DNA from: Conchocele bisecta
Lineage: Eukaryota; Mollusca; Bivalvia; Lucinida; Thyasiridae
Length of the DNA stretch: 64,000 nucleotides
NCBI GenBank assembly: GCA_029237695.1
Contig: CM055265.1
Coordinates: 80,594,447 to 80,658,446 of the forward strand
Reading direction: 5' to 3'
Part shown: one piece after another, positions 1-10,622 of the stretch
Position numbering within the stretch: the first letter of the stretch is position 1
Layout: every line of letters begins with the position of its first letter
Notes under the pieces: model-generated
Database searches by the model: none
What the model saw: the letters and a program-made list of their open reading frames with translations, nothing else
Told to the model about the DNA's origin: nothing
Translations under genes and position numbers: made by a program

Positions 1-655
1 CTATCCAACATGTTACCTTTTTTTTTAACTTGACCCATTTTTTCCGCGTAGTCGACTTAGCCATTTTCAATGTTAAGTTTTCACGTTTACAATGTTAAGT
101 TTTCGTGTTTAAGTCCATTTCTTTGGTACTGTACCACCTAGGACCACCAAACTTTCACAGCTTCATAACCAAGGGGTGCCTACCACATACAACTATCCAA
201 CATGTAACTTTTTTTTTAACTTGACCCATTTTTTCCGCGTAGTCGACTTAGCCATTTTCAATGTTAAGTTTTCGCGTTTACAATGTTAAGTTTTCGTGTT
301 TAAGTCCATTTCTTTGGTACTGTACCACCTAGGACCACCAAACTTTCACAGCTTCATAATCAAGGGGTGCCCACCACATATCACTATCCAACATGTTACC
401 TTTTTTTTTAACTTGACCCATTTTTTCCGCGTAGTCGACTTAGCCATTTTTCCAATGTTAAGTTTTCGCGTTTACAATGTTAAGTTTTCGTGTTTAAGTC
501 CATTTCTTTGGTACTGTACCACCTAGGACCACCAAACTTTCACAGCTTCATAACCAAGGGGTGCCTACCACATACAACTATCCAACATGTGACCATTTGT
601 TTACCTTCACCTATTATTTCTACGTAATTGACTTAGCCATTTTCAACGTTAACTT
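1..655. repeat. Tandem repeat, about 190-bp unit
   Basis: Four successive units begin with CTATCCAACATG at 1, 193, 383 and 578, so the period is 190-195 bp. Each unit carries a T-rich run, CCGCGTAGTCGACTTAGCC and AAGTCCATTTCTTTGGTACTG. The same unit recurs at 24160-24440. The array leads directly into a CCGT-repeat element, an arrangement like the tandem-core plus microsatellite layout described for bivalve pearl elements. That comparison is by analogy only. Confidence 0.85.
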
Positions 656-1135
656 TTTAACGTACGTCTGGTTAAATTTTTTGGTTAAAACGTTTTCGTT
701 ATACTATATCTCTGCAACTGCTTCGCCCATTACATTGAAACTTCACATGGGTGTTTATCATCGTCCATATTTTCATTCTAACCCTGAACCGTGTGGCCCC
801 TGTGCGCAATGTCAAGGTCAAATTACTTTGAATTTATTTGTTAAAGTTTTTTCGTGTACTATATCTCTGCAACTGCTTCACCCATTACCTTCCTACTTCA
901 CATGGGTGTTTATCATCATTGTCGCACCCGCTTGCGGAAAGCGCGATATCGTCGGCATTTTCGCATACGTCCGTCCGTCCGTCCGTCCGTCCGTACGTCC
1001 GTGTGTCCGGTTAAAGTTTTTTCGTTAAAGTTTTTCCATCTACTATATCTATTTTTTTAGTGTCCATGCCTCGCCCCAAGGCGCGACATGCAGGCTTGGA
1101 AAAAACCTGGCCTTCGTGGCTTTGCCTCGTTTCTT
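656..1135. mobile_element. Short non-autonomous element with (CCGT)n core, CGCGCC family
   Basis: After degraded tandem-unit sequence comes TGTCGCACCCGCTTGCGGAA, then a CCGT microsatellite (about 968-1002), a GTTAAAGTTTTT stretch and GGCGCGACATGCAGG. Other family members are at 7026, 19619, 22812, 26556 and 27136. The right end matches 26690-26810 but lacks about 60 bp, so this is a deletion variant. No coding potential is credible: the Arg-Pro-Ser-Val reading frames come from the microsatellite. Confidence 0.7.
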
Positions 1136-1939
1136 GTCTTACTTATTTTGAAAATATATACAAATAAAACAGTAACTGTCTTGGTAGAGCAGGGAGCATA
1201 TATATAGTGTTTGGTCTGTGTGTCCATACGTGTGTGTGTGCTGTGGTTAAAATGATTGCCCAAGTTTCTACAATCTGCAAACGGGGGGAATTTGTGTGCC
1301 GACATGGCACATTTTCTTGTTAGTCAACCTTGGTTAAGGTTTTTATGCAAGCTGCGGCCACCTTGTTTGTCAAGCTATGTCTACATCGACAACCCTCGTA
1401 GTCGAGCTATGCTGTTCTCCTACAGCTCTTGTTATTCATATGTGTATTCAATATTCAAAATAGTTTACAAGATGCATGCAGTTAAACATATGGACATTTT
1501 TTTGGAAATGCTGTTCCCATTGACGTCAATGGTGACTTCGATCAAAAAATGATGTCAAATAATGATGCCATATTTAAAAACATGTATCTATCAAACTGCT
1601 TGTGATAATATTTTATTCAAATTGGTAAAATATATACTGAGCTACATATTTGAGAGTAAAAATGGAAATACATATAAGTAAATGGTATTTTAACTTTTGG
1701 GAAATTACTTTTGCCCACCTACTGTATATATTATACCGTATTCACTGAATTCCACAAACGACTATAGAATTAATCAACTGTGCATTGTGTTATCACAAGT
1801 CTAGAACTTGTAAATTTGAAACAATCACTTTTAAAGCATAATATTCATGCACCTCTATGTAGATAAAACAAAAAAATGTGTACACAATCCTCGGAAATTG
1901 AAACATTGTTTGACGGACGGTATGAGATAAGACACAACA
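1136..1939. other. AT-rich sequence, no feature recognised
   Basis: No exon, palindrome or repeat family seen elsewhere in the window is recognisable here. The sequence is AT-rich with frequent stop codons in all frames. Confidence 0.5.
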
Positions 1940-3799
1940 CTAATGACTAGTGGTGCAACGATATACCGGTATATTACAATATGTCATCCTGACGATACGT
2001 ATCGCGGTACGGTTTTCGTGTATCGCGATATTTACGCCATATTCTCGGTCGCCATCTTGTGTTAAAATGATTGTTTAAATTTATTCAAAATCATTCAAAA
2101 CATAATTTTTAATATGACAGAAGTAAATATTTTGAATACCGCATACATTAACACAACGCTCTTTTCAAAACATTTACCTTGCCCGATATGGTCGGTGTCA
2201 TTTTGGCGACATTAAACATTTTCCATGAAAAATATTGCATAACGCCATTAACGGTAATTCCTGATATGTATTCCGTGTCGTGTATTCCAATAGGCAAAAT
2301 GCAATTCTGCGTAAGTCATAAAACTCCATCATTAGTTGGCAAAACTGTGTTTACATGATGCTGATTCGTCTACAGTGACCAGACTAAGACTTCAAATACA
2401 CAGCGCTTGTCAAGTATTACTACATGCAAATTTCACACCGCGGGGCACAAGGCCATATCAAAGATCAATACACGCAGTTGCTGACGTCAGTCACATAGTC
2501 CACTCTAGACTGGTGCCCTGTCGGATGCACAGCCTAGCGAAACAATACTACCGGGAACCAGTCTAAAGTGACACAACAAACGTGTTTATGTGAATTGGGT
2601 CTCGGTCTCCGACAAATCCCGGCTTATTGCATTAGCAGCCAGACCAGGCAGTGGATTCGCGTAGTCTGCCCATGGTTTATAATGTTCGCCAATCTCTAAT
2701 TAAAACATCAGTAATTACGTCAGCGGACATTGCCAATTCGTCATAGGCTTGTAGTATGAACACATATACAAACAAATTAGGACGAAACGACCCGGGGCGA
2801 GGAAACAGAAATCTCCTTTCCGGTCCTCTCCGGTTTCTAGTCATACTGGCGAGGTATTGGGTACGTTTTGACCCGCACCCGAGGTATCGATCGGCTGACT
2901 TGTCATAGGGCCGAGATGTCAGTAAGCGAAAACGTGAATTTACACCTGTCCGCTTCTAGACGACTTTCAATTCCGGTGTAAACAATTTGTAATTTTAAAG
3001 AATTTAGAAAAACATTTCTACTGTCCATTTTTATTACGTTTATGCGTTTTTAAAACAGGTGCCCGTCGGGCATGTGAGATTGGAAAATGTACACGTCCGT
3101 CGCAATTTCTACACGTCTCGGGCATCGGGCACTTGGCTAATTTCACAGATTGGGTGTAATTATTATGTCATCTGTCATTGAAATGTACGCGCCTTGGAGC
3201 TGTAAACAAAACCGGCGTCTTTGATGATTGAAGTTCGCCGATTTTCGCATGCTGTTTACTAAACACGAGCGGCGGCATTATTGAGGCCTTTCCATGGGTT
3301 TAGGTGAACACTGGTTCATAATGTATCAGGCCTCGACAAATCTTTAATTTTCCTCTCGTCCAGATTAAATGTCAACCCGTTACAGTGGTGGCAGGAGCAC
3401 CAGTGGCAGTTCCCTCTACTGGCACAGCTCGCTAGGAAACGGCTGTGCGTTCCTGCTACCTCAGTGCCATCGGAGCGAGTGTTTAGCACATTTGGTGACA
3501 TTGTGACCGCACAGAGGGCAGCACTTTGCCCAGAAACGGTTGACATGCTCATTTTCTTAAAGAAAAACCTTAAATAATCATTAATGTCAACCGTTTCTGG
3601 GCAGTCCTGACCCACACAGTGTTTTGATGTGTTCGAATGACAATAATAAACAATAAAGTCTGTTCTTTATCTCCTGTTTGTTTTTATTATTATTTGTTCA
3701 TACATGGTATAATATCGCAATACGTATTGCAATATGGGTTTGTTGTATCGTAATATATCGCAATACAGGTTTGACCGTATCGTTGCACCTACTAATGAC
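1940..3799. mobile_element. hAT-type DNA transposon, decayed
   Basis: The element proper is 1948-3791. It starts TAGTGGTGCAACGATA and ends with the complement of TAGGTGCAACGATA, terminal motifs typical of hAT elements. It is flanked by the perfect 8-bp direct repeat CTAATGAC (1940-1947 and 3792-3799), the target duplication length expected for hAT. Beyond the TIRs both ends also contain TATCG/ATATTACAATA-type inverted sequence. Only the C-terminal dimerisation part of a transposase remains readable, so the copy is not autonomous. Confidence 0.9.
3362..3577 (+). pseudogene. hAT transposase C-terminal dimerisation domain, fragment
   Basis: A reading frame ending in TAA encodes NPLQWWQEH followed by FPLLAQLARK, the motif PATSVPSERVFSTFGD, and QRAALCPETVDMLIFLKKN. 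This is the classic hAT C-terminal signature (W near the start, PATSxxSERxFS, then the block around L-P-E). It lies inside a TIR- and TSD-defined hAT element and in the expected orientation near its 3' end. The N-terminal BED finger and catalytic DDE region are not recognisable upstream, so this is a remnant. Confidence 0.88.
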
Positions 3800-3848
3800 C
3801 ATCTTAGCCCTTACAAGGCGGAGCCAAAAATTGTCGTCTGCTGTTTTT

Positions 3849-5416
3849 AGCTCACCTGAGCAAAGCTCATGTGAGCTATTGTTACCGCAATGTGTTCGTC
3901 GTCCGTCGTCGTCCGTCGTCCGTGAACATTTTCAAACGTGTTCTCCTCGGTAACCATTGGGTCTATAGTCACCAAACTTCATGGTCATGGTCCTTAGGTA
4001 GGGGGATTACAAAATTGTTAAAATGACGTCATTACGTAATCCAAGATGGCCGCCGTCTAAAAATAGCACAAATTCTTAAAAAATCTTCTTCTCATGAACC
4101 GCTTGCCGGATTTCGACAAAACTTGGTAGGAATGATCGATGTACATTGCTCTTTCAAAGTTGTTAAAATGGTGACCCCGGGGTCAAAAATGGGCGTGGCC
4201 CGTGGGGTCAAATTGGGGTCAAATGTTATTTTTGACCGAATATGGTCATGTCATATATCAAATTGAAGGTATCAATGAGGCGATCACTCTGGTGCATTTT
4301 CTGTCGAAATCGGATTGTTATGTCATCAAGATGGCCGCCGAAAGGTCAAAAGGTTCTTTTATTAGAGATTTCAAAATTGTTCTTCACATGAACCGCTTGG
4401 CCCATGGTAGCCAAACTTAAAAGTTATGGTCCAAGTGTGAAGCCTTTTCAGATTTGTTAAAATGGAGGTCATCGCTAATCCAAGATGGCCGCCGTCTAAA
4501 AATAGCATAAATTCTTAAAAAATCTTCTTCTCATGAACCGCTAGCCGGATTTCGACGAAACATGGTACGAATGATCGAAGTACAATGCTCTTTCAACGTT
4601 GTTAAAATGGTGACCCCGGGGTCAAAAATGGGCGTGGCCCGTAGGGTCAAATTTGATTTTTGACCGAATATGGTCATGTTATATATCAAATCGAAGGTAT
4701 CAATGAGGCGATCACTCTGGTACATTTGTTGTCCAAATCGGATTGTTATTTCATCCAAGATGGCCGCAGAAATGTAAAAAGGTCGTTCTTTTATTAGAGA
4801 TTTCAAAATTCTTCTTCACACGAACCGCTTGGCCCATGGTAGCCAAACTTAAAAGTTATGGTCCATGGGTGAAGCCTTTTCAGATTTGTTAAATTGGAGG
4901 TCATCGCTAATCCAAGATGGCCGCCGTCTAAAAATAGCATAAATTCTTAAAAAATCTTCTTCTCATGAACCGCTAGCCGGATTTCGACGAAACTTGGTAG
5001 GAATGATCGATGTACATTGCTCTTTGAAAGTTGTTAAAATGGTGACCCCGGGGTCAAAAATGGGCGTGGCCCGTGGGGTCAAATTGGGGTCAAATTTTAT
5101 TTTTGACTGAATATGGTCATGTCATATATCAAATTGAAGGTATCAATGAGGCGATCACTCTGGTGCAATATTTGTCGGAATCGGATGATTATGTCATCCA
5201 TGATGGCCACCAAAAGGTCCATTTATTCAAGATTTTTAACGTCTTTTTCTCAGGAACCACATGGCCGATGCTGGGTGAAGCATTTTCAGATTTCCAAGAT
5301 GACCGCCATCTAAAAATAGCACAATTTTTTTAAAACACATGAACTCAATGTCACATTCTCCTCTGGTGTTCATGGAGTCAGGTGAGCGAATTAGGGCCAT
5401 CATGGCCCTCTTGTTT
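3849..5416. mobile_element. AGCTCACCTGAGC-family repeat with internal ~430-bp units
   Basis: Begins AGCTCACCTGAGCAAAGCTC and ends GGTGAGCGAATTAGGGCCAT...GGCCCTCTTG, bounds shared with the copy at 37882-39022. Inside, a unit of about 430 bp (landmarks CAAGATGGCCGCC, GGTGACCCCGGGGTCAAAAA, GGGCGTGGCCCGT, AACCGCTTGGCCCATGG) repeats about three times. No transposase or RT is present. Inner ORFs arise from the repeated units and are not credible genes. Class unknown. Confidence 0.75.
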
Positions 5417-5419
5417 TGA

Positions 5420-5562
5420 TATTGTACTTATTTCTTAACAAAATCATGTTTTGACACTGTATGAGAATCGTCTCCAAAGGAGACGATTCTCATCCTTTGT
5501 CAAAACCTTTTTTTTTGTCAGAAATATTAAAAAAAAAAAAGAAGCAGACAACCATAGTCCCA
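5420..5562. repeat. Hairpin MITE fragment (ACAGCAC/AGACGATTCTC family)
   Basis: Contains a perfect 30-bp palindrome around GTCTCCAAAGGAGAC with arms running into AAAACATGTTTTGACA-like sequence. The same design recurs at 15000-15110, 35044-35292, 35880-36093, 39667-39941 and 62218-62425, where the outer ends read TAACCCTTA/TAAGGGTTA. Here only the core survives, immediately upstream of host exon A. Confidence 0.7.
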
Positions 5563-5593
5563 TGCTTACCATGCATTCCCTATTCCCACACAG

Positions 5594-5787
5594 CCCCAGG
5601 TGGTTCAAGAGAAAGTTAAACTCGAACAAGAGCAGGATTACGACGAGAGTGATCTGCCCATGATCCAGGAACAGGTGAACAAACTTCAGCAGGAGTTTGA
5701 TCAGGCCGTTGTCGAGAAACATTCCCTCGAAATGGAACTCATCTCTATGAATGAACGCCTCAAGGCAGCCACGGGAATGGTGGACAG
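5594..5787 (+). CDS. DNHD1: Dynein heavy chain (probable DNHD1), exon A: stalk helix CC2
   Basis: The exon follows an AG acceptor (a second AG six bases on would drop two codons) and ends AG|GTATGG in phase 2. It encodes a charged heptad-rich helix (PMIQEQVNKLQQEFDQAVVE, then ELISMNERLKAATGMVD) in the position and style of the second stalk coiled-coil helix of dynein heavy chains, just before AAA5. It is the first recognisable exon here. The upstream part of the gene (tail, AAA1-AAA4, stalk tip) must lie left of the window. The DNHD1 assignment rests on the divergence from canonical axonemal dyneins in later exons. Confidence 0.75.
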
Positions 5788-5872
5788 GTATGGTCACTGG
5801 GAGTATCCAGTTGGGGCAGAAGGTAGAGTTTAACTTAACTTTAGTATGGCAGAAGGTACAGTTGAACATACT

Positions 5873-6726
5873 GAAGTTGGAGCACATGTTACAGCTTGAC
5901 TCAACTCAAGTTGGGGCACATGCTACAGCTTGACTCAACTCAAGTTGGGGCACATGCTACAGCTTGACTCAACGCAAGTTGGGGCACATGCTACAGCTTG
6001 ACTCAACTCAAGTTGGGGCACATGTTACAGCTTGACTCGACTCAAGTTGGGGCACATGCTACAGCTTGACTTGACTCAAGTTGGGGCACATGCTACAGCT
6101 TGACTCAACTCAAGTTGGGGCACATGTTACAGCTTGACTCAACTCAAGTTGGGGCACATGTTACAGCTTGACTCAACTCATGTTGGGCACTTGCTACAGC
6201 TTGACTCAACTCAAGTTGGGGCACATGCTACAGCTTGACTCAACTCAAGTTGAGGCACATGCTACAGCTCGACTCAACTCAAGTTGGGGCACATGCTACA
6301 GCTTGACTCAACTCCAGTTGGGGCACATGCTACAGCTTGACTCAACTCAAGTTGGGGCACATGCTACAGCTTGACTCAACTCAAGTTGGGGCACATGTTA
6401 CAGCTTGACTCAACTCAAGTTGGGGCACATGCTACAGCTTGACTCAACTCAAGTTGGGGCACATGTTACAGCTTGACTCAACTCAAGTTGGGGCACATGT
6501 ACAGCTTGACTCCACTCAAGTTGGGGCACATGCTACAGCTTGACTCAACTCAAGTTGGGGCACATGTTACAGCTTGACTCAACTGAAGTTGGGGCACATG
6601 TTACAGCTTGACTCAACTCATGTTGGGCACATGCTACAGCTTGACTCAACTCAAGTTGGGGCACATGCTACAGCTTGACTCGACTCAAGTTGGGGCACAT
6701 GCTACAGCTTGACTCAACTCAACTCA
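5873..6726. repeat. 34-bp minisatellite, about 25 copies
   Basis: The unit is GCTTGACTCAACTCAAGTTG followed by GGGCACATGCTACA, repeated head to tail with few substitutions (CTCGACTC, ATGTTACA, CTCATGTTGGGC). It lies in the intron just after host exon A. Units are contiguous with no unique spacers. An apparent ORF through it is a by-product of the repeat. Confidence 0.95.
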
Positions 6727-6785
6727 TATTCAATGCTGAATTTACCATTTCCACCTCTCCCACTCTTGCTTCACATGATGGTGTA

Positions 6786-7478
6786 AATTAACGGTAGGGG
6801 TTCCTCCTTATAGGAATCACTATTTGCCAGGTTTGGCCCTCAGGTACGTTTTTATCTTTGGCTCTTTTGTTACCTGGGAGTTGAATTGGGTTATTGCCCA
6901 TTATAAAAGTAGTAAGATTATTACTGATCCTACTGCTTTTGGGAGGGAGTCAAGTGATTCTGGTGTGGCGAGGATCTGGCATCAGATCAGGATTATTCTG
7001 ATTTCAGGGCTGAATATATAGTTTTTGTCGAGCCCGCTTGCGGAAAACGAGACATAGTGATCACAATGACGTCTGGGTGTCCGTGGGTCCGTGGGTCCGT
7101 GGGTCCGTGGGTGCGTCCGTCCGTCCGTCCGTCCGTCCGTCTGTCCGTCCGTCCGTCCGTCCGACCGCCGTCCTCGGTCCGTCCGTCCGTCCGTCCCGTC
7201 CGTCCTTCCGTCCGTCCGTCCGCCGTCCGTCCGTCCGTCCGTCCGTCTCCGTCCGTCCGAAATCTGTGTTAAAGTTTTTAAAAATACCATCAAATGCCTC
7301 AGCGGGCTCGACATGTGGGCCGCGGCCATCTGGTTTTATTGTAAATATTCAGTTCTGATTTTGGGATTTTCCCCATGTACTTGTACAGGTAATATATGAG
7401 ATTTAGTACTAAACCCATTGACCCGGCCTTAAATGACCTTAGCTATTGATAGGCCGTTAAACCACAACAAACAAACTA
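6786..7478 (+). mobile_element. SINE-like repeat, split by a nested element
   Basis: Shares GGTTTGGCCCTCAGGTACGT...GGGTTATTGCCCATTATAAAAG and a 3' part CCATTGACCCGGCCTTAAAT...GGCCGTTAAACCAC ending in a CAAACAAAC tail with copies at 16186-16600 and, more diverged, 21690-22070. The repeated CAAA tail and fixed 3' end suggest a SINE-type retroposon. A 307-bp element (7026-7332) interrupts it. Its identity with a named molluscan SINE family is not established here. Confidence 0.65.
7021..7337. mobile_element. CGCGCC-family element nested in SINE-like repeat
   Basis: The element proper, 7026-7332, is flanked by the direct repeat GTTTT (7021-7025, 7333-7337). The uninterrupted site can be read at 16415-16430 (ATATATAGTTTTGTGATTG). 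It begins GTCGAGCCCGCTTGCGGAAA, holds a long (CCGT)n tract and ends AGCGGGCTCGACATGTGGGC...GCGGCCATCTG, so its ends are partly inverted (GTCGAGCCCGCT / AGCGGGCTCGAC). Confidence 0.75.
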
Positions 7479-7484
7479 TTACAG

Positions 7485-7613
7485 CCTGAAGCTGCAGGAG
7501 GATGGTTGGAAGTGCCATGTGAAGGAGAATGACTGTAATGAACTGCTGCTGGCCAACTGTGTGTCGGCGGCCGCCTTCCTCACGTACTGTGGGCCCTGTA
7601 ACATGGACACCAG
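7485..7613 (+). CDS. DNHD1: Dynein heavy chain (probable DNHD1), exon B: start of AAA5
   Basis: Acceptor ACAG|CCTGAAG and donor ACCAG|GTAATG. Phase 2 from exon A joins cleanly. The product contains LLLANCVSAAAFLTYCGPCN, which aligns by eye with the conserved dynein segment around the AAA5 start (G-D-x-L-x-x-x-x-x-x-A-Y-L-G-P-F). The canonical Gly-Asp and F are not kept, consistent with a non-motor, DNHD1-like heavy chain. GC content is clearly higher than in the surrounding intron. Confidence 0.82.
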
Positions 7614-8178
7614 GTAATGGTCATTGCAATGCTCAAGTGAGCTATTGGAAACACTGTTTGGCCTTCCATCGTCGTCTGTCCATTTGTTCATTAACATTTT
7701 CAAACATCTTCCAGAACAACTGAGCTGAAGTTTACCAAATATGACAGGGGTGGATAGGGGTAAATTTTAATGTGTTATCAAAGCTGACCATGTGATATAT
7801 GTCAAGTTAAACATCATATATTTGATGATTAAAAGTAAATTCAGTATAATAACACGGCTGAACTATGAATGTGCCATTTTCAAAAGTATTTAAATGTGAG
7901 TTGTCGAATCGACCAAGATGTCTGCCCCAGAAAAGCAGGTTAAATCTTATTTTTGTGCAAAATTTGTGGTGTGATATATCAAACCGATCAAACCGATCAA
8001 ACTGAGAGTATTGGTAAGCTAAGATGGTCACTTGGGTGCAAAAATATGGGCCAGTTTTCATCCCGTCTAAATTCTTTACGCTACATATGAAATCAAAGGT
8101 ATTAATGAGACAATAAGCTGTCTGTCTGTTGTAATACCAATCTCTTACCCCTTTGTCTGATTTCCATTTATCCCACAG

Positions 8179-8286
8179 GAAGCGTATGGGCGAGTTCTTC
8201 ATGCAGGTGTGCGAACACCACGGCATGCCGCTGCCCAAGAAGTGCCTGTTCGCAACCACGAGCTCATTGACTTTCTATACACACCC
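8179..8286 (+). CDS. DNHD1: Dynein heavy chain (probable DNHD1), exon C with apparent frameshift
   Basis: Acceptor CACAG|GAAGCG, donor ACACCC|GTAAGT. The first part reads KRMGEFFMQVCEHHGMPLPK. The second part makes dynein-like sense (NHELIDFLYTP) only in the next frame, which is also the frame that gives phase 0 into exon D. One base therefore seems to be missing near 8250-8254. In the uncorrected frame the exon reads TTSSLTFYTHP and would throw exon D out of frame. This is either an assembly error or a real lesion. Confidence 0.78.
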
Positions 8287-9075
8287 GTAAGTTTGACAGA
8301 GCTCCAGATTGGCGTGTTTACGCATTTATTTTAGCAGAATGCGCATTGATTATCATAAGTTGGAGTACAAAATACTCACACGAATGTGAAAATACGCATT
8401 GTTTTTCAAATTGAGTAGTGAAAATACTGTAATAAAGTTGAAAATTTACTTAGTTGAACAGTGTTTGCTTTTTGCAGCTCAAATAAGTGAATTTTTCAAT
8501 TTGTTTTATTTTTTATCATTTGTTTCCTATTGAATAAGGAAGCAAATCATAATACATTAATTTGTAAAAGTAAAATATGCATTGAATTTGAATAATGGGG
8601 GTATAGTACTCTTTAGATACAAATCTTATCTGGAGGTTGAGTTTATGTCATCTTGTGACTATGAAACATTTTCAACATGTACTTGAGGCTTGTGCTTTTA
8701 AGTTATCAGTAAAATTTCTATAGCAGTAATAATTTTGTGACATCAATTTAGTACTGACTCATGTTGCAGGGAAACAAGAATGGGGAGCAAAATTTTCAAA
8801 GTTTTTTGGTGAAACATGTGTCATCCATTTACCTTGTTGTGCAATGAATCATGCCTATCACATTGCAGTGGAATACATACAATGGTTCACACAAATATAA
8901 AACTTTGGAAGCACTTGTACAGTGGGACCACTTTCTATCTTTCTTGCACTGTATTAAATTTATGAGAATTTGACTGTTGGTACGTGACTGAAAACATTGC
9001 ATGTAATTTCTGTGCATTTAATATTAGACATGGATTAGTACAGAGCCCCGCAGGGGATATGGATTTTTTTTATTA

Positions 9076-9338
9076 ATTCGTTCCCACGAAATAACAATTT
9101 GTTCCCTCAATTTAACAATTTGTTCCCTCGAATTAACAATTCGTTCCCACAATATAACAATTTGTTCCCTCGAATTAACAATTAGTTCCCTCAATTTAAC
9201 AATTCGTTCCCTCAAATTAACAATTTGTTCCCATGTTATATATTGTTAAATTGAGGGAACAAATTGTTAATTCGTGGGAACGAATCGTTAATTCGTGGGA
9301 ATGAATTGTTAAATTGAGAGAACAAATTGTTATTGGTG
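9076..9338. repeat. Inverted array of an ~18-bp AACAATTNGTTCCC unit
   Basis: About nine copies of a unit like TAACAATTTGTTCCCTCGAA run one way to about 9233. They are followed by about five copies of the reverse complement (GGGAACAAATTGTTAATTCG). The whole forms one large palindrome with a centre near 9240. The repeated 18-mer makes overlapping ORFs on the minus strand that are not genes. Confidence 0.85.
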
Positions 9339-9413
9339 TAACGAATTACTAAAAAAAACAATTCTACGTCGCCTGCGTCGTCTTTTGGAATTTTACTGTT
9401 GTTAAAAAACAAT

Positions 9414-9627
9414 GTTTCACTAAACTTTGTACGACAAATGTTCGTAAGTGCAAATTTAGGATAGTCTGGAAATTTCAATTGATGGATTTACATTTATTGA
9501 ACATAGGCTGCATATGCAGCCTATGCTCAATAAATGTAAATCCAATAATTGTTAATGTGAAATTTACAGACTCATAATTTTGCACTTATGAACATATTAG
9601 TTGTACAAAGTTTAGTGAAACGGCCCC
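9414..9627. mobile_element. Palindromic MITE family B copy
   Basis: The two arms start GTTTCACTAAACTTTGTACG and close with its complement, around a core of TTTACATTTATTGA/GCATATGC/TCAATAAATGTAAA. Full-length relatives at 21136, 30836 and 31811 begin GGGGCCCGTTTCACTAAACT. About 210 bp, no coding capacity. Confidence 0.9.
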
Positions 9628-9696
9628 CTGATACACACAAAAGATGCATCACATTCTCACTGTATTTTCTGGCTCTCACTTTCTGACTCTGATCTG

Positions 9697-9890
9697 TAGC
9701 CGATTTCATCAAAATTGCAAAGTATACTTATCTAGCAAAGTATACTTTGAGGAAGTAATCATTTATTTTTCCCGAAATGCATTATTTCATATAGAACTAA
9801 CCAATGCATTGCATATTTGATGATTAAAGGTATGCACAATTATTATACTGAATGTATTACATTATCACAGCCTCACCTGATAAATCCGAA
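9697..9890. mobile_element. Palindromic MITE family C, half copy
   Basis: Matches one arm of the family at 18488-18796: TAGCCGATTTCATCAAAATT, AAAGTATACTTATCTAGCAAAGTATACTTTGAGG and TATTATACTGAAT...TTATCACAGCC. The second arm is missing, so the palindrome is incomplete. Confidence 0.85.
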
Positions 9891-10622
9891 GGGCACAGCT
9901 GAGTAGCTTGGCATTCTCAGTATATTCTCAATATATTCTCAATATATTCTCAATATTTCCTTAATAGCAAGCATAGGAATTCCTACTTGTTTTATAACCA
10001 TACCTGATAAACCCAAAAGACACTCTCATTTTGAGACATGGATATTCTCAATATATTCTCTCGTTCAGCTCGGAAACTGTAGGAATTCCTTCTTGTTTTC
10101 TATTCCCACCAGATAAACTCGAAAGACACTAACTTGACATTCTCAATGTATTCTCTTGCTGTCTGGCTTTCAGAAACGGCTTGGAAATGCTAGGAATTCC
10201 TCAGAATTTGTACTTATTTCCTAACCTCATCTTCAAAAGACACTAGCATGACAGTCTCAATGTGGCCTTGGCATTCTTTCTTTTCATGTCAGATTTATTA
10301 TGTTTAATTCAGAAACAATATGAATTCCTCGGCTCGCGTCGAAATTCCTGCTCCTTTCGCAGCCTCATCTGATAAAGTCAAAAGACACTAGCATGACATT
10401 CTCAATGTATTCTATGGATTGGCTCGGAAATGGTAGAAATTACTCCTTTCCCAGCCACAACTGATAAACTCAAGAGACACTAGCCTGATATTCTCAATGT
10501 TAGTTTATATTATGTATTCTCTAGTTCGGCGAGGAAACGGTAGGTAGGAATTCTTCGGCAAGACTTGGAATTCCTACAGATTTCCTTGCCTCACATGTTA
10601 ATTTCAGAAGACACTAGCATGA
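9880..10622. repeat. Degenerate ~115-bp intronic tandem repeat
   Basis: Recurrent blocks CCTCACCTGATAAA, AGACACTAGCATGACATTCT, CAATGTATTCTCT and GGAAACGGTAGGAATTCCT occur about six times with drift and continue beyond the MITE at 11072-11190. No coding potential. Confidence 0.75.

Noticed and set aside
3316..3615. Minus-strand 99-codon frame in the hAT element
   Set aside because: The plus-strand frame carries the hAT dimerisation signature, so the minus frame is antisense.
5873..6726. CRISPR-like array
   Set aside because: 34-bp units are contiguous with no unique spacers, and the context is eukaryotic intron.
7038..7399. Arg-Pro-Ser-Val repeat proteins and their antisense frames
   Set aside because: They come from the (CCGT)n microsatellite of a short mobile element.
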